Position numbers and translations under genes: made by a program. The notes below the pieces were generated by a model. The model was not told where the DNA came from. It saw only the letters and a list, made by a program, of their open reading frames with translations, and searched no databases. Below, in pieces: positions 1-8,209 of a stretch of 64,000 bases of DNA; within the stretch, counting starts at the first letter, position 1, and every line of letters begins with the position of its first letter. Source of the stretch: Leisingera aquimarina DSM 24565 (GTDB lineage: Bacteria > Pseudomonadota > Alphaproteobacteria > Rhodobacterales > Rhodobacteraceae); NCBI RefSeq assembly GCF_000473165.1, contig NZ_KI421504.1, forward strand, positions 2,813,719 to 2,877,718, read 5' to 3'.

Positions 1-755
1 CCGGATGATCCATGAAGGCGCCAGGCTGCGGGTCTGCCAGGAAACCATCTACCGCTACATCCATTCCAAGGAAGGTATGGCGCAGGAGCTTTGGTGGTAT
101 CTGCCTGCCCACCGTACGGCCCGCAGGCCGAGGCGGGCCCGCAAGCGCCAGAAGGCAAAATTCCATCGTGATGCCAGTATCCTGTTCCGGCCCGGCGCCG
201 TAGCGCACAGGCGTCAATCCGGCCACTGGGAAGCAGATCTTATGCTGGTCAAACAAAGCCTTGGACAGTCCAGCGCGACCTCAATGGTTGAATGCGTCAG
301 CCGCTTCACGGTTCTCTTAAAGAACCCGGACAAGCGTATCAAACCGGTTATGCCTTGCCCGTCAGGCGATTGCGAAGCCATCTGCCGAGAGGGGCAAGAT
401 CATGAAAGCAAGCAGCGACTTGCCTCTGGCTGCCCGCAAATCCATCACTTTCGACCGCGGCACCGAATTCGTGTCCTGGCCGCATCTGCAAGCACAGACC
501 GGTACGCAGACTTGGTTTTGCGACCCCTCCTTGCCTTGGCAATAGGGCACGGTTGAGAACACCAACCGGCGGGCCCGGCGATGGCTCCCGCGGAAGCACG
601 ATATCCGGCAGCTCTCAGATCACGACATGAAAGTAATTTGCGACCGTCTTAACAACACGCCCCGCAAATGCCTTGGGTGGAAGACGCCCGCGGAGGTCTT
701 CAGAGAGAAAATGATGGAAGAACTGGGCCGCTCCCCCAACCCTCAGAGGCAATAG
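1..755 (+). pseudogene. IS30-family transposase, degraded and cut by the window edge
   Basis: DDE transposase of the IS30 type, no longer intact. The first reading frame gives VCQETIYRYIHSKEG and then GHWEADLM, which carries the first catalytic Asp. It shifts frame by one base near 350-356. The next frame continues with ITFDRGTEF (second Asp), reaches an in-frame TAG at 543-545, and carries on through GTVENTNRRARRW (catalytic Glu) and TPAEVF to a stop at 753-755. IS30 proteins usually have Lys before GTVEN, so the TAG is probably AAG changed to TAG. The N-terminal helix-turn-helix part lies before base 1. The gene is dead in cis; the family call is firm, the exact frameshift base is not. Confidence 0.88.
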
Positions 756-866
756 GTGCCGCGGTTCAGGTGTCGCTCGCAGAGTTCCACAAGGGAACAG
801 AGGCTGTAAAGTCTGCTTCCTTCCGGTTGCAAAGGGGAAACCGGAAACCTGCGAGGATTCCGGCCA

Positions 867-957
867 GTTTTCCGGCGCGGAAAACCGGCGTCCGCCTCAA
901 CCTGACCCGGCCAAAAAATCCTCGCAGGATTTTTAGCCGTTTTCCGCGCCGGAAAAC
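867..957. repeat. Nested inverted repeats flanking a terminator-like hairpin
   Basis: Two self-complementary blocks, 867-885 and 939-957, each fold on their own (8-bp arms GTTTTCCG/CGGAAAAC with a 3-nt loop) and are reverse complements of each other. Between them is a perfect 9-bp stem, AAAAATCCT/AGGATTTTT, at 914-922 and 926-934. A further inverted copy of its core occurs near 849-859. The AT arms make the central hairpin a plausible bidirectional terminator between the IS30 remnant and the convergent small gene. It could also be an old element end. Confidence 0.6.
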
Positions 958-964
958 GTCAGCA

Positions 965-1194
965 TCACACCAATTTGCGGACCGGAGCGTTGTTGCAGAA
1001 GATAATCACCTGCTCGCGATTTTGAACGGCCTGAAACCCGCGGTCGCGAACCTCAGCCAGGAAGGCTTCCATTCCTGCATAGCGTTCGATGTCGCGGAGC
1101 TTGCGGCGGACAACCTGGCCGTTCTGAACCGCCTTGCAGGCAAAACATCGCGCAGCCAGATGTCGGGTGAGAGGGCGGATCCGGGTTTGACCAT
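965..1194 (-). pseudogene. Small conserved roseobacter protein, frameshifted
   Basis: Reading from 1194 the product starts MVKPGSALSPDIWLRDV. The conserved-looking remainder, FACKAVQNGQVVRRKLRDIE and onward to CNNAPVRKLV, lies in a neighbouring frame. The shift falls in a run of four T (minus strand); a fifth T would join the two frames into one protein of about 76 residues. I recall similar short proteins in Rhodobacteraceae, sometimes mislabelled phosphoribosylanthranilate isomerase, but I assign no function. It may be a true pseudogene, or the short run may be a sequencing slip. It sits beside a dead IS30, which fits local decay. Confidence 0.55.
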
Positions 1195-1237
1195 GACCGG
1201 CAGTTTTCGCGGTCATGGTTAACAATGGTTTGAGAGC

Positions 1238-1966
1238 CTACGCCTGCGCCCGGGCGGCAAACACATCTGACGCCAGCTTGCGTGTTTCGCTTTCCAGATC
1301 TTGCAGGCCTGCAGCGGCGGCGCTGCCGTCTCCTGTCTCGATGGCGTCCGCAATTCTGGTGTGAAGGCCGGTGATCACTTCGCGGTCACGGGCGGTAAAG
1401 GTGATCATGTTCATCAAGGGCTGCATCGCCTCAACCGCACCGGCCAGCTGGTAGGACAGCACCGGATTGCCGGCCCCGTCCACCAGCGCCCGGTGAAACG
1501 CCACGTCAGAAGCGCAAAAGGCGACATCGGTCAGCCCGGGCTGGCCCTGGCGGAAGATCTCCGCCCGCATGGTCGCCAGGTGATCGGCGCTGCGCCGTGC
1601 TGCCGATAACGGCGCACAGGCCCGCTCCAGCGCATAGCGCGCCTCGCAGGCGGTATCAAAACTCACTGCGTTCATGCTCAGCAGCAGGGTCGAGGTGGTG
1701 ATTTGCTGCGAATAGGCGTCCTCAAAGCTCAAGCGGTTGACAAAGGCTCCGCCGGACGCGCCGCGCTGGGTGCGGATCAGCGATTGCGCCGCCAGCCGCT
1801 TCAGCGCTTCCCGCACAGTGGAGCGGGAGACCTTAAATTGATCCGACAATTCGCTTTCGGATGGCAGCCGCTCATCCACGATCAGCGCGCCCGAGATAAT
1901 GGCATCCTTGATCGCCTGCGCTATCTGAACCGAAAGATCGGCGGAACTGTTGGGGTCAATCTTCAT
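1238..1966 (-). CDS. GntR/FadR-type transcriptional regulator (FCD domain)
   Basis: 242-aa DNA-binding regulator. A winged helix covers roughly residues 8-75, with the recognition helix in SRSTVREALKRLAAQ. An all-helical FCD ligand-binding domain fills about 85-220, with His and Asp residues of the kind that bind a metal in this fold. The gene is divergent from the DUF2182-DUF1326-dmdA-acuI run and shares about 110 bases of promoter region with it, including a tandem GTCTGACATTTAAA repeat. In Ruegeria pomeroyi, as I recall, a GntR-type gene sits beside dmdA, so a role in control of DMSP genes is a reasonable inference. The effector is unknown. Confidence 0.9.
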   Translation of the reverse strand: MKIDPNSSADLSVQIAQAIKDAIISGALIVDERLPSESELSDQFKVSRSTVREALKRLAAQSLIRTQRGASGGAFVNRLSFEDAYSQQITTSTLLLSMNAVSFDTACEARYALERACAPLSAARRSADHLATMRAEIFRQGQPGLTDVAFCASDVAFHRALVDGAGNPVLSYQLAGAVEAMQPLMNMITFTARDREVITGLHTRIADAIETGDGSAAAAGLQDLESETRKLASDVFAARAQA

Positions 1967-2022
1967 GCTCAGGGCCTTGACGCAGCGCTACGCCGGAGGT
2001 GCCCCGGCAAAAAAAACCATTT

Positions 2023-2051
2023 GTCTGACATTTAAAAGTCTGACATTTAAA
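2023..2051. promoter_or_regulatory. Tandem 15-bp operator-like repeat between divergent genes
   Basis: GTCTGACATTTAAA occurs twice, beginning at 2023 and 2038. The core TGTCTGACA in the first copy is palindromic around its central T, the form expected of a GntR/FadR operator. The repeat lies about 57 bases upstream of the regulator start at 1966 and about 28 bases upstream of the DUF2182 start at 2079, so a bound protein could control both directions. No binding is shown. Confidence 0.6.
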
Positions 2052-2078
2052 TTGCAAGGCGTGAGTCGGGAGAAAACA

Positions 2079-2870
2079 ATGCTCGGATCATCCATGCGCA
2101 ACGTTCTGTGGCTTGGGTTCTTTGCCGCCATTCTGGTGTCCTGGTGGATGATGTATTCCATGAGCACCGGCATGGGGCTGGATCTGATCGGCCGTCCCGG
2201 CCCGATGGCCGAGGCAATGCGCAACATGGATCCGCGCATGGACATGCACATGCCGATGGCCGCCTTTGGCCCGGTCTTTGCCATGTGGGCGATCATGATG
2301 GCGGCAATGATGCTGCCGACCATGGTGCCAACTCTGCGCAGCTATGAGGATCTGATCTCCAGCGCCAACGGCTCCCGCGCCGGCTGGCTGGGGGTGCTGC
2401 TGGGGTACCTGCTGGTCTGGGTTCTGTTCGCGGCCGCAATCGCAGGGCTGCAGCTGGTGCTGCTGTTTGCCGGGGCGATCGACATGCTGGGCATTGCCAA
2501 GTCCCGCTTCTTTGCCGCCGGTCTGCTGATTGCCGTCGGCCTATACCAGTTCACCCGTGCCAAGGCGCTGTGCCACGGTGTCTGCCACAGTCCGATGACC
2601 TATTTCCTGACCCGCTGGAAAACCGGATTTGGTGGCGGGTTGCAGATGGGCGCAGGGCTGGGGGCCTATTGCGCCGGCTGCTGCTGGGGCTTCATGGCGC
2701 TGGGCTTTGCCGCCGGTGTGATGAGCCTGCTGTGGATGGGTTTGGCCACGGTCTTCATGGTGCTCGAAAAGCTTCCGCAGGTCGGCCACCGGATCATGAA
2801 ACCACTGGGAGGGGCGCTTGCCGCCGGGGGGATCGCGGTGATCGCCTATCCAGTTCTTGTTGGAGGATAA
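2079..2870 (+). CDS. DUF2182 integral membrane protein with Met-rich and Cys/His motifs
   Basis: 263-aa polytopic membrane protein of the DUF2182 family (predicted metal-binding). The start at 2079 is chosen because a GGGAG site lies just upstream; an earlier in-frame ATG at 1950 would run back through the operator repeat. A first membrane segment spans about residues 8-27. It is followed by a striking Met/His stretch at 46-60 (MRNMDPRMDMHMPM) and several more helices. Two Cys/His clusters, CHGVCHSP (165-172) and CAGCCWG (198-204), lie at membrane edges. The stop precedes the DUF1326 start by four bases, so the two are co-translated. Copper or another soft metal is an inference from composition only. 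Confidence 0.85.
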   Translation: MLGSSMRNVLWLGFFAAILVSWWMMYSMSTGMGLDLIGRPGPMAEAMRNMDPRMDMHMPMAAFGPVFAMWAIMMAAMMLPTMVPTLRSYEDLISSANGSRAGWLGVLLGYLLVWVLFAAAIAGLQLVLLFAGAIDMLGIAKSRFFAAGLLIAVGLYQFTRAKALCHGVCHSPMTYFLTRWKTGFGGGLQMGAGLGAYCAGCCWGFMALGFAAGVMSLLWMGLATVFMVLEKLPQVGHRIMKPLGGALAAGGIAVIAYPVLVGG

Positions 2871-2874
2871 CCAA

Positions 2875-3516
2875 ATGGCTTCTTATCAGCGTCCGCAGAT
2901 CACGCCCGCAGATTGGGCGGTCAAGGGTGAGCTGTTTCTGAACTGCTCTTGCGAAGTTTTCTGCCCCTGCGTGGTATCACTGGGCGCGCATCCGCCGACC
3001 GAGGGCCATTGCCACGCCTGGATGGGCATCGCCATTGACGAAGGCCATTTCGAGGGTGAGAGCCTGGCGGGCCTGAACGTCGGCTTGCTGGTGGATATCC
3101 CCGGCCGCATGGGCGAAGGCAATTGGAAGGTCGCGGCCTATGTCGACGACACCGCCTCGGACAAGGCGTATGATGGCCTGCTGCAGATTTTCAGCGGCCA
3201 GGCGGGTGGCACCACCGGGCTGTTCACCATGCTGGTGAGCGAGATCATCGGCGCCGAGCGCACCCAGGTGCTGATCGAACGCGACGGCAAGCGCCGGGTG
3301 ATCAAGATCGGCCGTAAAATCCAGGGCGAGATCGAGATGATCGACGGCGCCAGCGAGGATCACCCGGTGATGATCACCAATTCCAAATACTGGATGGGGC
3401 CGGACATCATAGCGGCAACGGGTCTCAAATCGCGTGTGCGCGACTATGGCCGGGTTTGGGACTTTGGCGGCAAATCCGCTGAAATCTGCCCCATCGACTG
3501 GTCTGGTTCCAAATAG
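2875..3516 (+). CDS. DUF1326 domain protein, partner of DUF2182
   Basis: 213-aa soluble-looking protein. GGAGG at 2862-2866 sets the start at 2875 rather than the upstream in-frame ATG. The N-terminus carries CSC (residues 24-26), CPC (30-32) and HCH (45-47), a compact Cys/His cluster typical of DUF1326 and suggestive of metal or redox chemistry. No signal peptide is visible. It follows the DUF2182 gene in a tight pair that recurs in many bacteria. Biochemical function is not established to my knowledge. A 14-bp hairpin follows the stop, so transcription into dmdA may be reduced or separate. Confidence 0.85.
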   Translation: MASYQRPQITPADWAVKGELFLNCSCEVFCPCVVSLGAHPPTEGHCHAWMGIAIDEGHFEGESLAGLNVGLLVDIPGRMGEGNWKVAAYVDDTASDKAYDGLLQIFSGQAGGTTGLFTMLVSEIIGAERTQVLIERDGKRRVIKIGRKIQGEIEMIDGASEDHPVMITNSKYWMGPDIIAATGLKSRVRDYGRVWDFGGKSAEICPIDWSGSK

Positions 3517-3523
3517 AAATGCT

Positions 3524-3559
3524 CCCGCGCCGGGCAGCAAGCGGGCTGCCTGGTGCGGG
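3524..3559 (+). terminator. Hairpin between the DUF1326 gene and dmdA
   Basis: The arm at 3524-3537 pairs with 3546-3559 over 14 bp including two G:U pairs, around an 8-nt loop. Only a weak T run (TCTT) follows. It may be a terminator or attenuator that separates the DUF pair from dmdA. Confidence 0.55.
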
Positions 3560-3603
3560 TCTTATGCATCTGAACTGTGTAACGCTCATATGGAGACTTG
3601 AGT

Positions 3604-4698
3604 TTGGCGAACATCTTTCCGTCCCGCCGCATCCGGCGCACACCCTTTTCCCAGGGGGTCGAGGCCGCAGGCGTCAAGGGATACACTGTCTACAACCACA
3701 TGCTGCTGGCGACGGTGTTTGAAAGTCTTGAATACGACTGCGCGCATCTGAAGGAGAATGTGCAGGTCTGGGATGTGTCCTGCGAACGGCAGGTCAGCAT
3801 CAAGGGTCCGGACGCGCTGCGGCTGATGAAACTGATCAGCCCGCGCGACATGAACCGGATGGCGGACGATCAGTGCTATTATGTGCCGACGGTGGACCAC
3901 AATGGCGGCATGCTGAACGATCCGGTGGCGGTCAAACTGGCGGCGGATCACTATTGGCTGTCGCTGGCCGATGGCGACTTGCTGCAGTTCGTGCTGGGGA
4001 TCGCCATTGCCAAGGGCTTTGATGTCGAGATCGTGGAACCCGACGTCTCACCGCTGGCTGTACAGGGACCCAAGGCCGATGATCTGATGGCGCGGGTGTT
4101 TGGCGATGCGGTGCGGGATATCCGCTTCTTCCGCTACAAGCGTCTGGCGTTCCAGGGCGTCGAGCTGGTGGTGGCGCGCTCCGGCTGGTCCAAGCAGGGC
4201 GGCTTTGAGATCTATGTGCAAGGGGCAGATCTGGGCATGCCCCTTTGGAATGCATTGTTTGAAGCCGGAGAGGACATGCACGTCCGTGCGGGCTGCCCGA
4301 ACACCATCGAACGCATCGAAAGCGGGCTGCTGAGTTACGGCAACGACATGAACCGCGACAACACGCCTTATGAATGCGGACTGGGCAAGTTCTGCAATTC
4401 GCCCGAAGACTATATCGGCAGGGCCGCACTGGCAGAACAGGCGGAAAACGGTCCCGCCCGTCAGATCCGCCCGCTGGTGATCGGCGGAGAGATCCCGCCT
4501 TGTCTGGACGCTTGGCCGCTTTTTGCAGACGGCCGCCAGGTGGGGCAGGTGGGATCGGCCATTAATTCCCCCGAATTCGGGGTGAATGCAGCGATTGGCA
4601 TGGTGGACCGCAGTCATTGGGCACCGGGCACGGTGATGGAAGTGGAGACCGGGGCAGGGAGGCTGCCTGCGGCGGTTCAAGACAGGTTCTGGCGCTAG
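3604..4698 (+). CDS. dmdA: Dimethylsulfoniopropionate (DMSP) demethylase DmdA
   Basis: Moves a methyl group from DMSP to tetrahydrofolate, giving methylmercaptopropionate and 5-methyl-THF in the cytoplasm. The 364-aa product has the GcvT fold and begins ANIFPSRRIRRTPFS, matching what I know of roseobacter DmdA, with ERIESGLLSYGNDMNR and YECGLGKFC further on. I prefer the TTG at 3604 because GGAG at 3592-3595 is well spaced for it; the TTG at 3598 is too close. acuI follows 103 bases later, as in R. pomeroyi. Distant aminomethyltransferases share the fold, but the acuI partner and length support DmdA. Confidence 0.88.
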   Translation: MANIFPSRRIRRTPFSQGVEAAGVKGYTVYNHMLLATVFESLEYDCAHLKENVQVWDVSCERQVSIKGPDALRLMKLISPRDMNRMADDQCYYVPTVDHNGGMLNDPVAVKLAADHYWLSLADGDLLQFVLGIAIAKGFDVEIVEPDVSPLAVQGPKADDLMARVFGDAVRDIRFFRYKRLAFQGVELVVARSGWSKQGGFEIYVQGADLGMPLWNALFEAGEDMHVRAGCPNTIERIESGLLSYGNDMNRDNTPYECGLGKFCNSPEDYIGRAALAEQAENGPARQIRPLVIGGEIPPCLDAWPLFADGRQVGQVGSAINSPEFGVNAAIGMVDRSHWAPGTVMEVETGAGRLPAAVQDRFWR

Positions 4699-4737
4699 CA
4701 GGGGGGACGCTGCCCCCGCCCCGGCAAGCCGCGGCTT

Positions 4738-4761
4738 CCCCGGGATATTTTTGGCCAGATG
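4738..4761 (+). repeat. Dispersed intergenic motif, copy 1
   Basis: CCCCGGGATATTTTTGGCC and the next five bases match a copy on the minus strand at 42015-42039 in about 20 of 24 positions, and resemble a third at 23689-23720. Motifs of this kind are common between genes in Rhodobacteraceae. Function is unknown. Confidence 0.45.
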
Positions 4762-4801
4762 TGCATGGGATCTGGCTAGGTTTTAGGAAAGGGAATGTGA
4801 A

Positions 4802-5794
4802 ATGTTCAATGCACTGGTTGTGAACAAGGACGAAGACAGCGGCAAGACATCTGCCGCGGTACAGCAGCTGAGCCTTGAGGATCTGCCCGAAGGAGAAGTG
4901 ACCGTGGCGGTGGAGTATTCCACTGTGAACTACAAGGACGGCCTGTGCATCGGTCCGGGTGGCGGCCTGGTGCGCAAGTACCCGCATGTGCCGGGGATCG
5001 ATTTTGCCGGCACTGTCGAGGCGTCCTCTGATGACCGCTACAAGCCCGGCGACAAGGTGGTGCTGACCGGCTGGCGCGTGGGCGAGGCGCATTGGGGCGG
5101 ATATTCGCAAAAGACCAATGTGCGCGCCGATTGGCTGGTGCCGTTGCCTGAAGGACTGGATACACGTCAGGCGATGGCAGTGGGCACTGCGGGCTTTACC
5201 GCGATGCTGGCGGTGATGGCGCTGGAGGACCATGGACTGGAACCCGGACATGGTCCCGTTCTGGTCACCGGTGCCGCGGGCGGTGTCGGCTCGGTGGCCA
5301 CCGCGATATTGGCGAACCTCGGCTATGAGGTGGCCGGCGTCACGGGGCGTCCGGAAACTGCTGATTATTTGAAATCTCTGGGTGCCACACAAATCGTGCC
5401 CCGCGACGAGATCAATGAGACCACCAAGCGCCCGCTGGAAAGCGAAAGCTGGGCGGGCTGCGTGGATGCCGTGGGCGGCGCCATGCTGGCACGGGTGCTG
5501 GGGCAGATGAAATACGGTGCCTCAGTGTCGGCTGTCGGCCTCGCGGGCGGCGCTGGGCTGCCTGCCACGGTCATTCCCTTCCTGCTGCGCGGTGTGAACC
5601 TATTGGGTATCGATTCAGTCATGCAGCCTTATGACAACCGGCTGCGGGCCTGGGAGCGGGTCGCCAAGGATCTGCCGATGGACAAGCTGGAGGCGATGAT
5701 CTATCCCGCGGCGCTTAGCGACCTGCCGCAGCTGGGGGCGGATATCCTCAAGGGGCAAGTTAAGGGGCGTGTTGTGGTTGATGTGAACGGCTGA
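4802..5794 (+). CDS. acuI: NADPH-dependent acryloyl-CoA reductase AcuI
   Basis: 330-aa zinc-independent medium-chain dehydrogenase/reductase that reduces acryloyl-CoA to propionyl-CoA, detoxifying acrylate formed from DMSP. The GroES-like N-terminal part covers about residues 1-125. The Rossmann part holds VLVTGAAGGVGSVA, the dinucleotide loop of the family. YSTVNYKDGLCIG and HVPGIDFAGTV are typical of the AcuI/YhdH group. It lies just after dmdA on the same strand, the known roseobacter arrangement, so demethylation and acrylate handling are probably co-regulated. A strong hairpin terminator follows. Confidence 0.92.
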   Translation: MFNALVVNKDEDSGKTSAAVQQLSLEDLPEGEVTVAVEYSTVNYKDGLCIGPGGGLVRKYPHVPGIDFAGTVEASSDDRYKPGDKVVLTGWRVGEAHWGGYSQKTNVRADWLVPLPEGLDTRQAMAVGTAGFTAMLAVMALEDHGLEPGHGPVLVTGAAGGVGSVATAILANLGYEVAGVTGRPETADYLKSLGATQIVPRDEINETTKRPLESESWAGCVDAVGGAMLARVLGQMKYGASVSAVGLAGGAGLPATVIPFLLRGVNLLGIDSVMQPYDNRLRAWERVAKDLPMDKLEAMIYPAALSDLPQLGADILKGQVKGRVVVDVNG

Positions 5795-5821
5795 CATTCC
5801 ACAGCGTCAGGCCCGGACTGA

Positions 5822-5847
5822 AAACGCGCGGCCATCGCCGCGCGTTT
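5822..5847 (+). terminator. Terminator of the dmdA-acuI unit
   Basis: AAACGCGCGGC at 5822-5832 pairs perfectly with GCCGCGCGTTT at 5837-5847 around CATC, with a short T run at the 3' arm. It is 28 bases after the acuI stop. Confidence 0.75.
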
Positions 5848-5966
5848 GTCGTGACAAGGAGCCGCTACACGGCGGCCGCGATGAGCATCTCTGCGGTTCC
5901 GCGGCAGCAGGGGGGCTAGCTCTTTGCACCGGGGACGCCCAGCATTGTTACAGAAGGAGGGAGGGA

Positions 5967-7534
5967 GTGATTTGCAAATTCACGGTGCCCTCGGGGCAAG
6001 CCTGTGCCGGTTGCCTGAGCCAGGCAACGCAGGCGGCAGCAGCGCCTGTTTCAGATCCAGTGGCACGGGAAGGCTGGCCAGCCGGACTCTTTGAGAACGC
6101 GCAAACGCAGTTTACAGCGAAGGAGGCCGTGAGGGCTGGCGAAACCACGAACCAAGGTATCCCTGCACCGGAGGGCGAGGCGGATATCATCGATACCGAG
6201 TATGAGATCGGCCAGGAAAATTTCGAAACTCAAATCGGCCCGTTCGGGGTCGATATTCACAACCCGATGTTCCTGATCTCCGGCCTGGTGATCGTTGCAT
6301 TTGTCTTTTATGCGCTGGCACTTCCGGAACAGGCTGCGTCGGTCTGCAACTGGCTGCGCCCAGCAGTAACCGCCGGTTTTGACTGGTTCTTCTTCGGGGC
6401 AGCAGATTTTATTGTCCTGTTCTGTCTGTTTCTGATTGTTTCCCCCTGGGGCAGCGTGCGTCTGGGCTCCGCTGGAGGCTGCACCCCTGGGCGATCTACG
6501 CCATCGTCGCACTGGCATTGGCGCTGTTCACCTATAACAAGGGGCTGCCGCTTTCCATCCGCTCAGCCTTCTATCCGATCTTCGGTGAACGGATCTGGGG
6601 TTGAACCGGCCATGTGATCGACATCCTGGCGGTTTTTGCAACCCTGTTCGGCCTTGCCACTTCGCTGGGGTTCGGCGCAACCCAGGCCAACGTCGGCCTG
6701 AACGAGCTGTTTGGCGTACCGGTTGGTGCCGCAACCGAGGTGATCCTGATTTCCGCAACTACCGCAGTGGCGCTGATCCCGGTGCTGCGCGGCCTGGATG
6801 GCGGCGTCAAGGTGTTGTCAGAGATAAACATGGGACTGGCCTTTGTGCTGCTTATCTTTGTACTGCTGCTCGGCCCGACGGTAGCTATCCTGACAGGCTT
6901 CCACTTCAGCCTCGCGGCCTATGTGGAATACCTGCCTGCGCTGTCCAATCCTTTCGGGCGCGAAGATGTGAACTACAGCCAGGGCTGGACCGCCTTTTAC
7001 TGGGCTTGGTGGATCAGTTGGTCGCCTTTTGTCGGCATGTTCATTGCCCAGGTCAGCCGCGGCCGCAGTGCGCGCGAGTTCATCATCTGCGTGTTGCTGA
7101 TCCCAAGCATGGTCTGCGTGCTAAGGATGAGCGTTTTTGGCGGCACCGCAATCCATCAGGTGGTTACAGAGGGTTTCACCGGCGCGCAGGACTCAGCACT
7201 GGAGCTGAAACTGTTCAAGATGCTGGGAGAGCTGCCATTGGCAGGCATCACCTCCTTTGTCGGGATTGTTCTGGTGGTAGTGTTCGTTGTCACCTCGTCG
7301 GATTCCGGTTCGCTGGTGATTGATACTATCACCGCAGGCGGCAAAGTGGATGCACCAGTGCCGCAGCGGGTGTTCTGGTGCATCTTCGAGGGCGCTATGG
7401 CTATCGTGCTGCTGCTGGGCGGCGGTCTGGAGGCGTTGCAGGCCATGGTGATATCCACCGGTCTGCCCTTTACTGCGGTGGTGTTGACGATGTGCTGGGC
7501 AATTTTCCGCGGGCTGCAGGCCGAAGCGCGCTAG
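5967..7534 (+). pseudogene. BCCT-family (betaine/choline/DMSP-type) transporter, inactivated
   Basis: Remnant of a secondary transporter for quaternary ammonium or sulfonium osmolytes. A GTG at 5967 follows a strong AAGGAGGGAGG site. The first part reads DTEYEIGQENF and GPFGVDIHNPMFLISG into the first helices. Near 6470-6480 the frame jumps from SVRLGSAG straight to LHPWAIYAIVALALALF, losing the helices expected between them and shifting frame. A TGA at 6602-6604 then replaces the Trp expected in IWGWPGHVID. The rest, including YSQGWTAFYWAWWISWSPF and TSSDSGSLVIDT, is intact to 7534. Three independent lesions make this a clear pseudogene. Its place beside dmdA-acuI suggests it once imported DMSP or glycine betaine. 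Confidence 0.88.
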
Positions 7535-7552
7535 GGTGCGTCCGGGACAAAC

Positions 7553-7585
7553 AAAAGACCCCGGAGCTTTCCCGGGGCCTTCTTT
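7553..7585. terminator. Bidirectional terminator hairpin
   Basis: CCCCGG at 7559-7564 pairs with CCGGGG at 7572-7577, with A-rich and T-rich flanks on both sides. It separates the convergent BCCT remnant and VOC gene. Confidence 0.65.
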
Positions 7586-7590
7586 GCGTG

Positions 7591-7971
7591 TCAGTCATTG
7601 TATTTGAAGAAACCCACCGAGTTCCCATCCGGGTCGGTGGCATAGAAGAACCGCCCGGGCGGGATCTCGATAGTGGGGGAGACCACTTTGCCGCCGGCAT
7701 CCGTGACCCTCTCCATGACATCTTCCAACTCGCCCTCAGCGGTCAGATGCAATGTCGGTCCGCGTCCGTCGCCTGCCGGCTTTCCGGGATACAGATGCAG
7801 GGCAACGCCGGTTGCCTGATCCGCAGGCTTGAACATTGCCATCGGGTTGGGACCGCTGGTATCGATGCTCAAATCGGCACCGGTCACCTTGGAATAAAAC
7901 GTCACTGCCGCGTCCAAGTCGCTGACGGGCAGCTCGCCCCAGACCAGGAAATCCTTGGGGGTATAGGCCAT
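7591..7971 (-). CDS. VOC-superfamily (glyoxalase/bleomycin-resistance-like) protein
   Basis: 126-aa vicinal-oxygen-chelate fold protein. The chosen start gives MAYTPKDFLVWGELPVSDLD and has GGAGG seven bases upstream; the earlier ATG at 8004 lacks such a site. The paired beta-alpha-beta-beta-beta units are visible, ending with GRFFYATDPDGNSVGFFKY, where the acidic/His metal positions of the family would fall. The substrate cannot be told from sequence; many such proteins are stand-alone isomerases, dioxygenase relatives or binding proteins. It faces away from the next gene and appears monocistronic. Confidence 0.8.
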   Translation of the reverse strand: MAYTPKDFLVWGELPVSDLDAAVTFYSKVTGADLSIDTSGPNPMAMFKPADQATGVALHLYPGKPAGDGRGPTLHLTAEGELEDVMERVTDAGGKVVSPTIEIPPGRFFYATDPDGNSVGFFKYND

Positions 7972-8209
7972 ATCAAATCCTCCGTGTTTGCCTGTGGTCA
8001 GCATGACAGGTGCTCCTGCCAGTTTCTGGCATCAGCTTCCTGTCTGGAGCCTCCGGTGCAATTGATTTTCTTACCTGCCGTCCCGATCAGGAATTCCGGC
8101 TTGCAGGGCTGTCTGTGTTCCCTCAATCCTTGTGCGGGAGCACGGCCTTGCCGGAACCGCAGCAAACTGCGGAGTGCAACAGGACAGCAAGGCGAAAGAG
8201 GAGACAGAA

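Noticed and set aside
6602-6604. TGA in the BCCT remnant read as selenocysteine
   Set aside because: The family has Trp here, there is no sign of a SECIS element, and the same gene has a deletion and frameshift.
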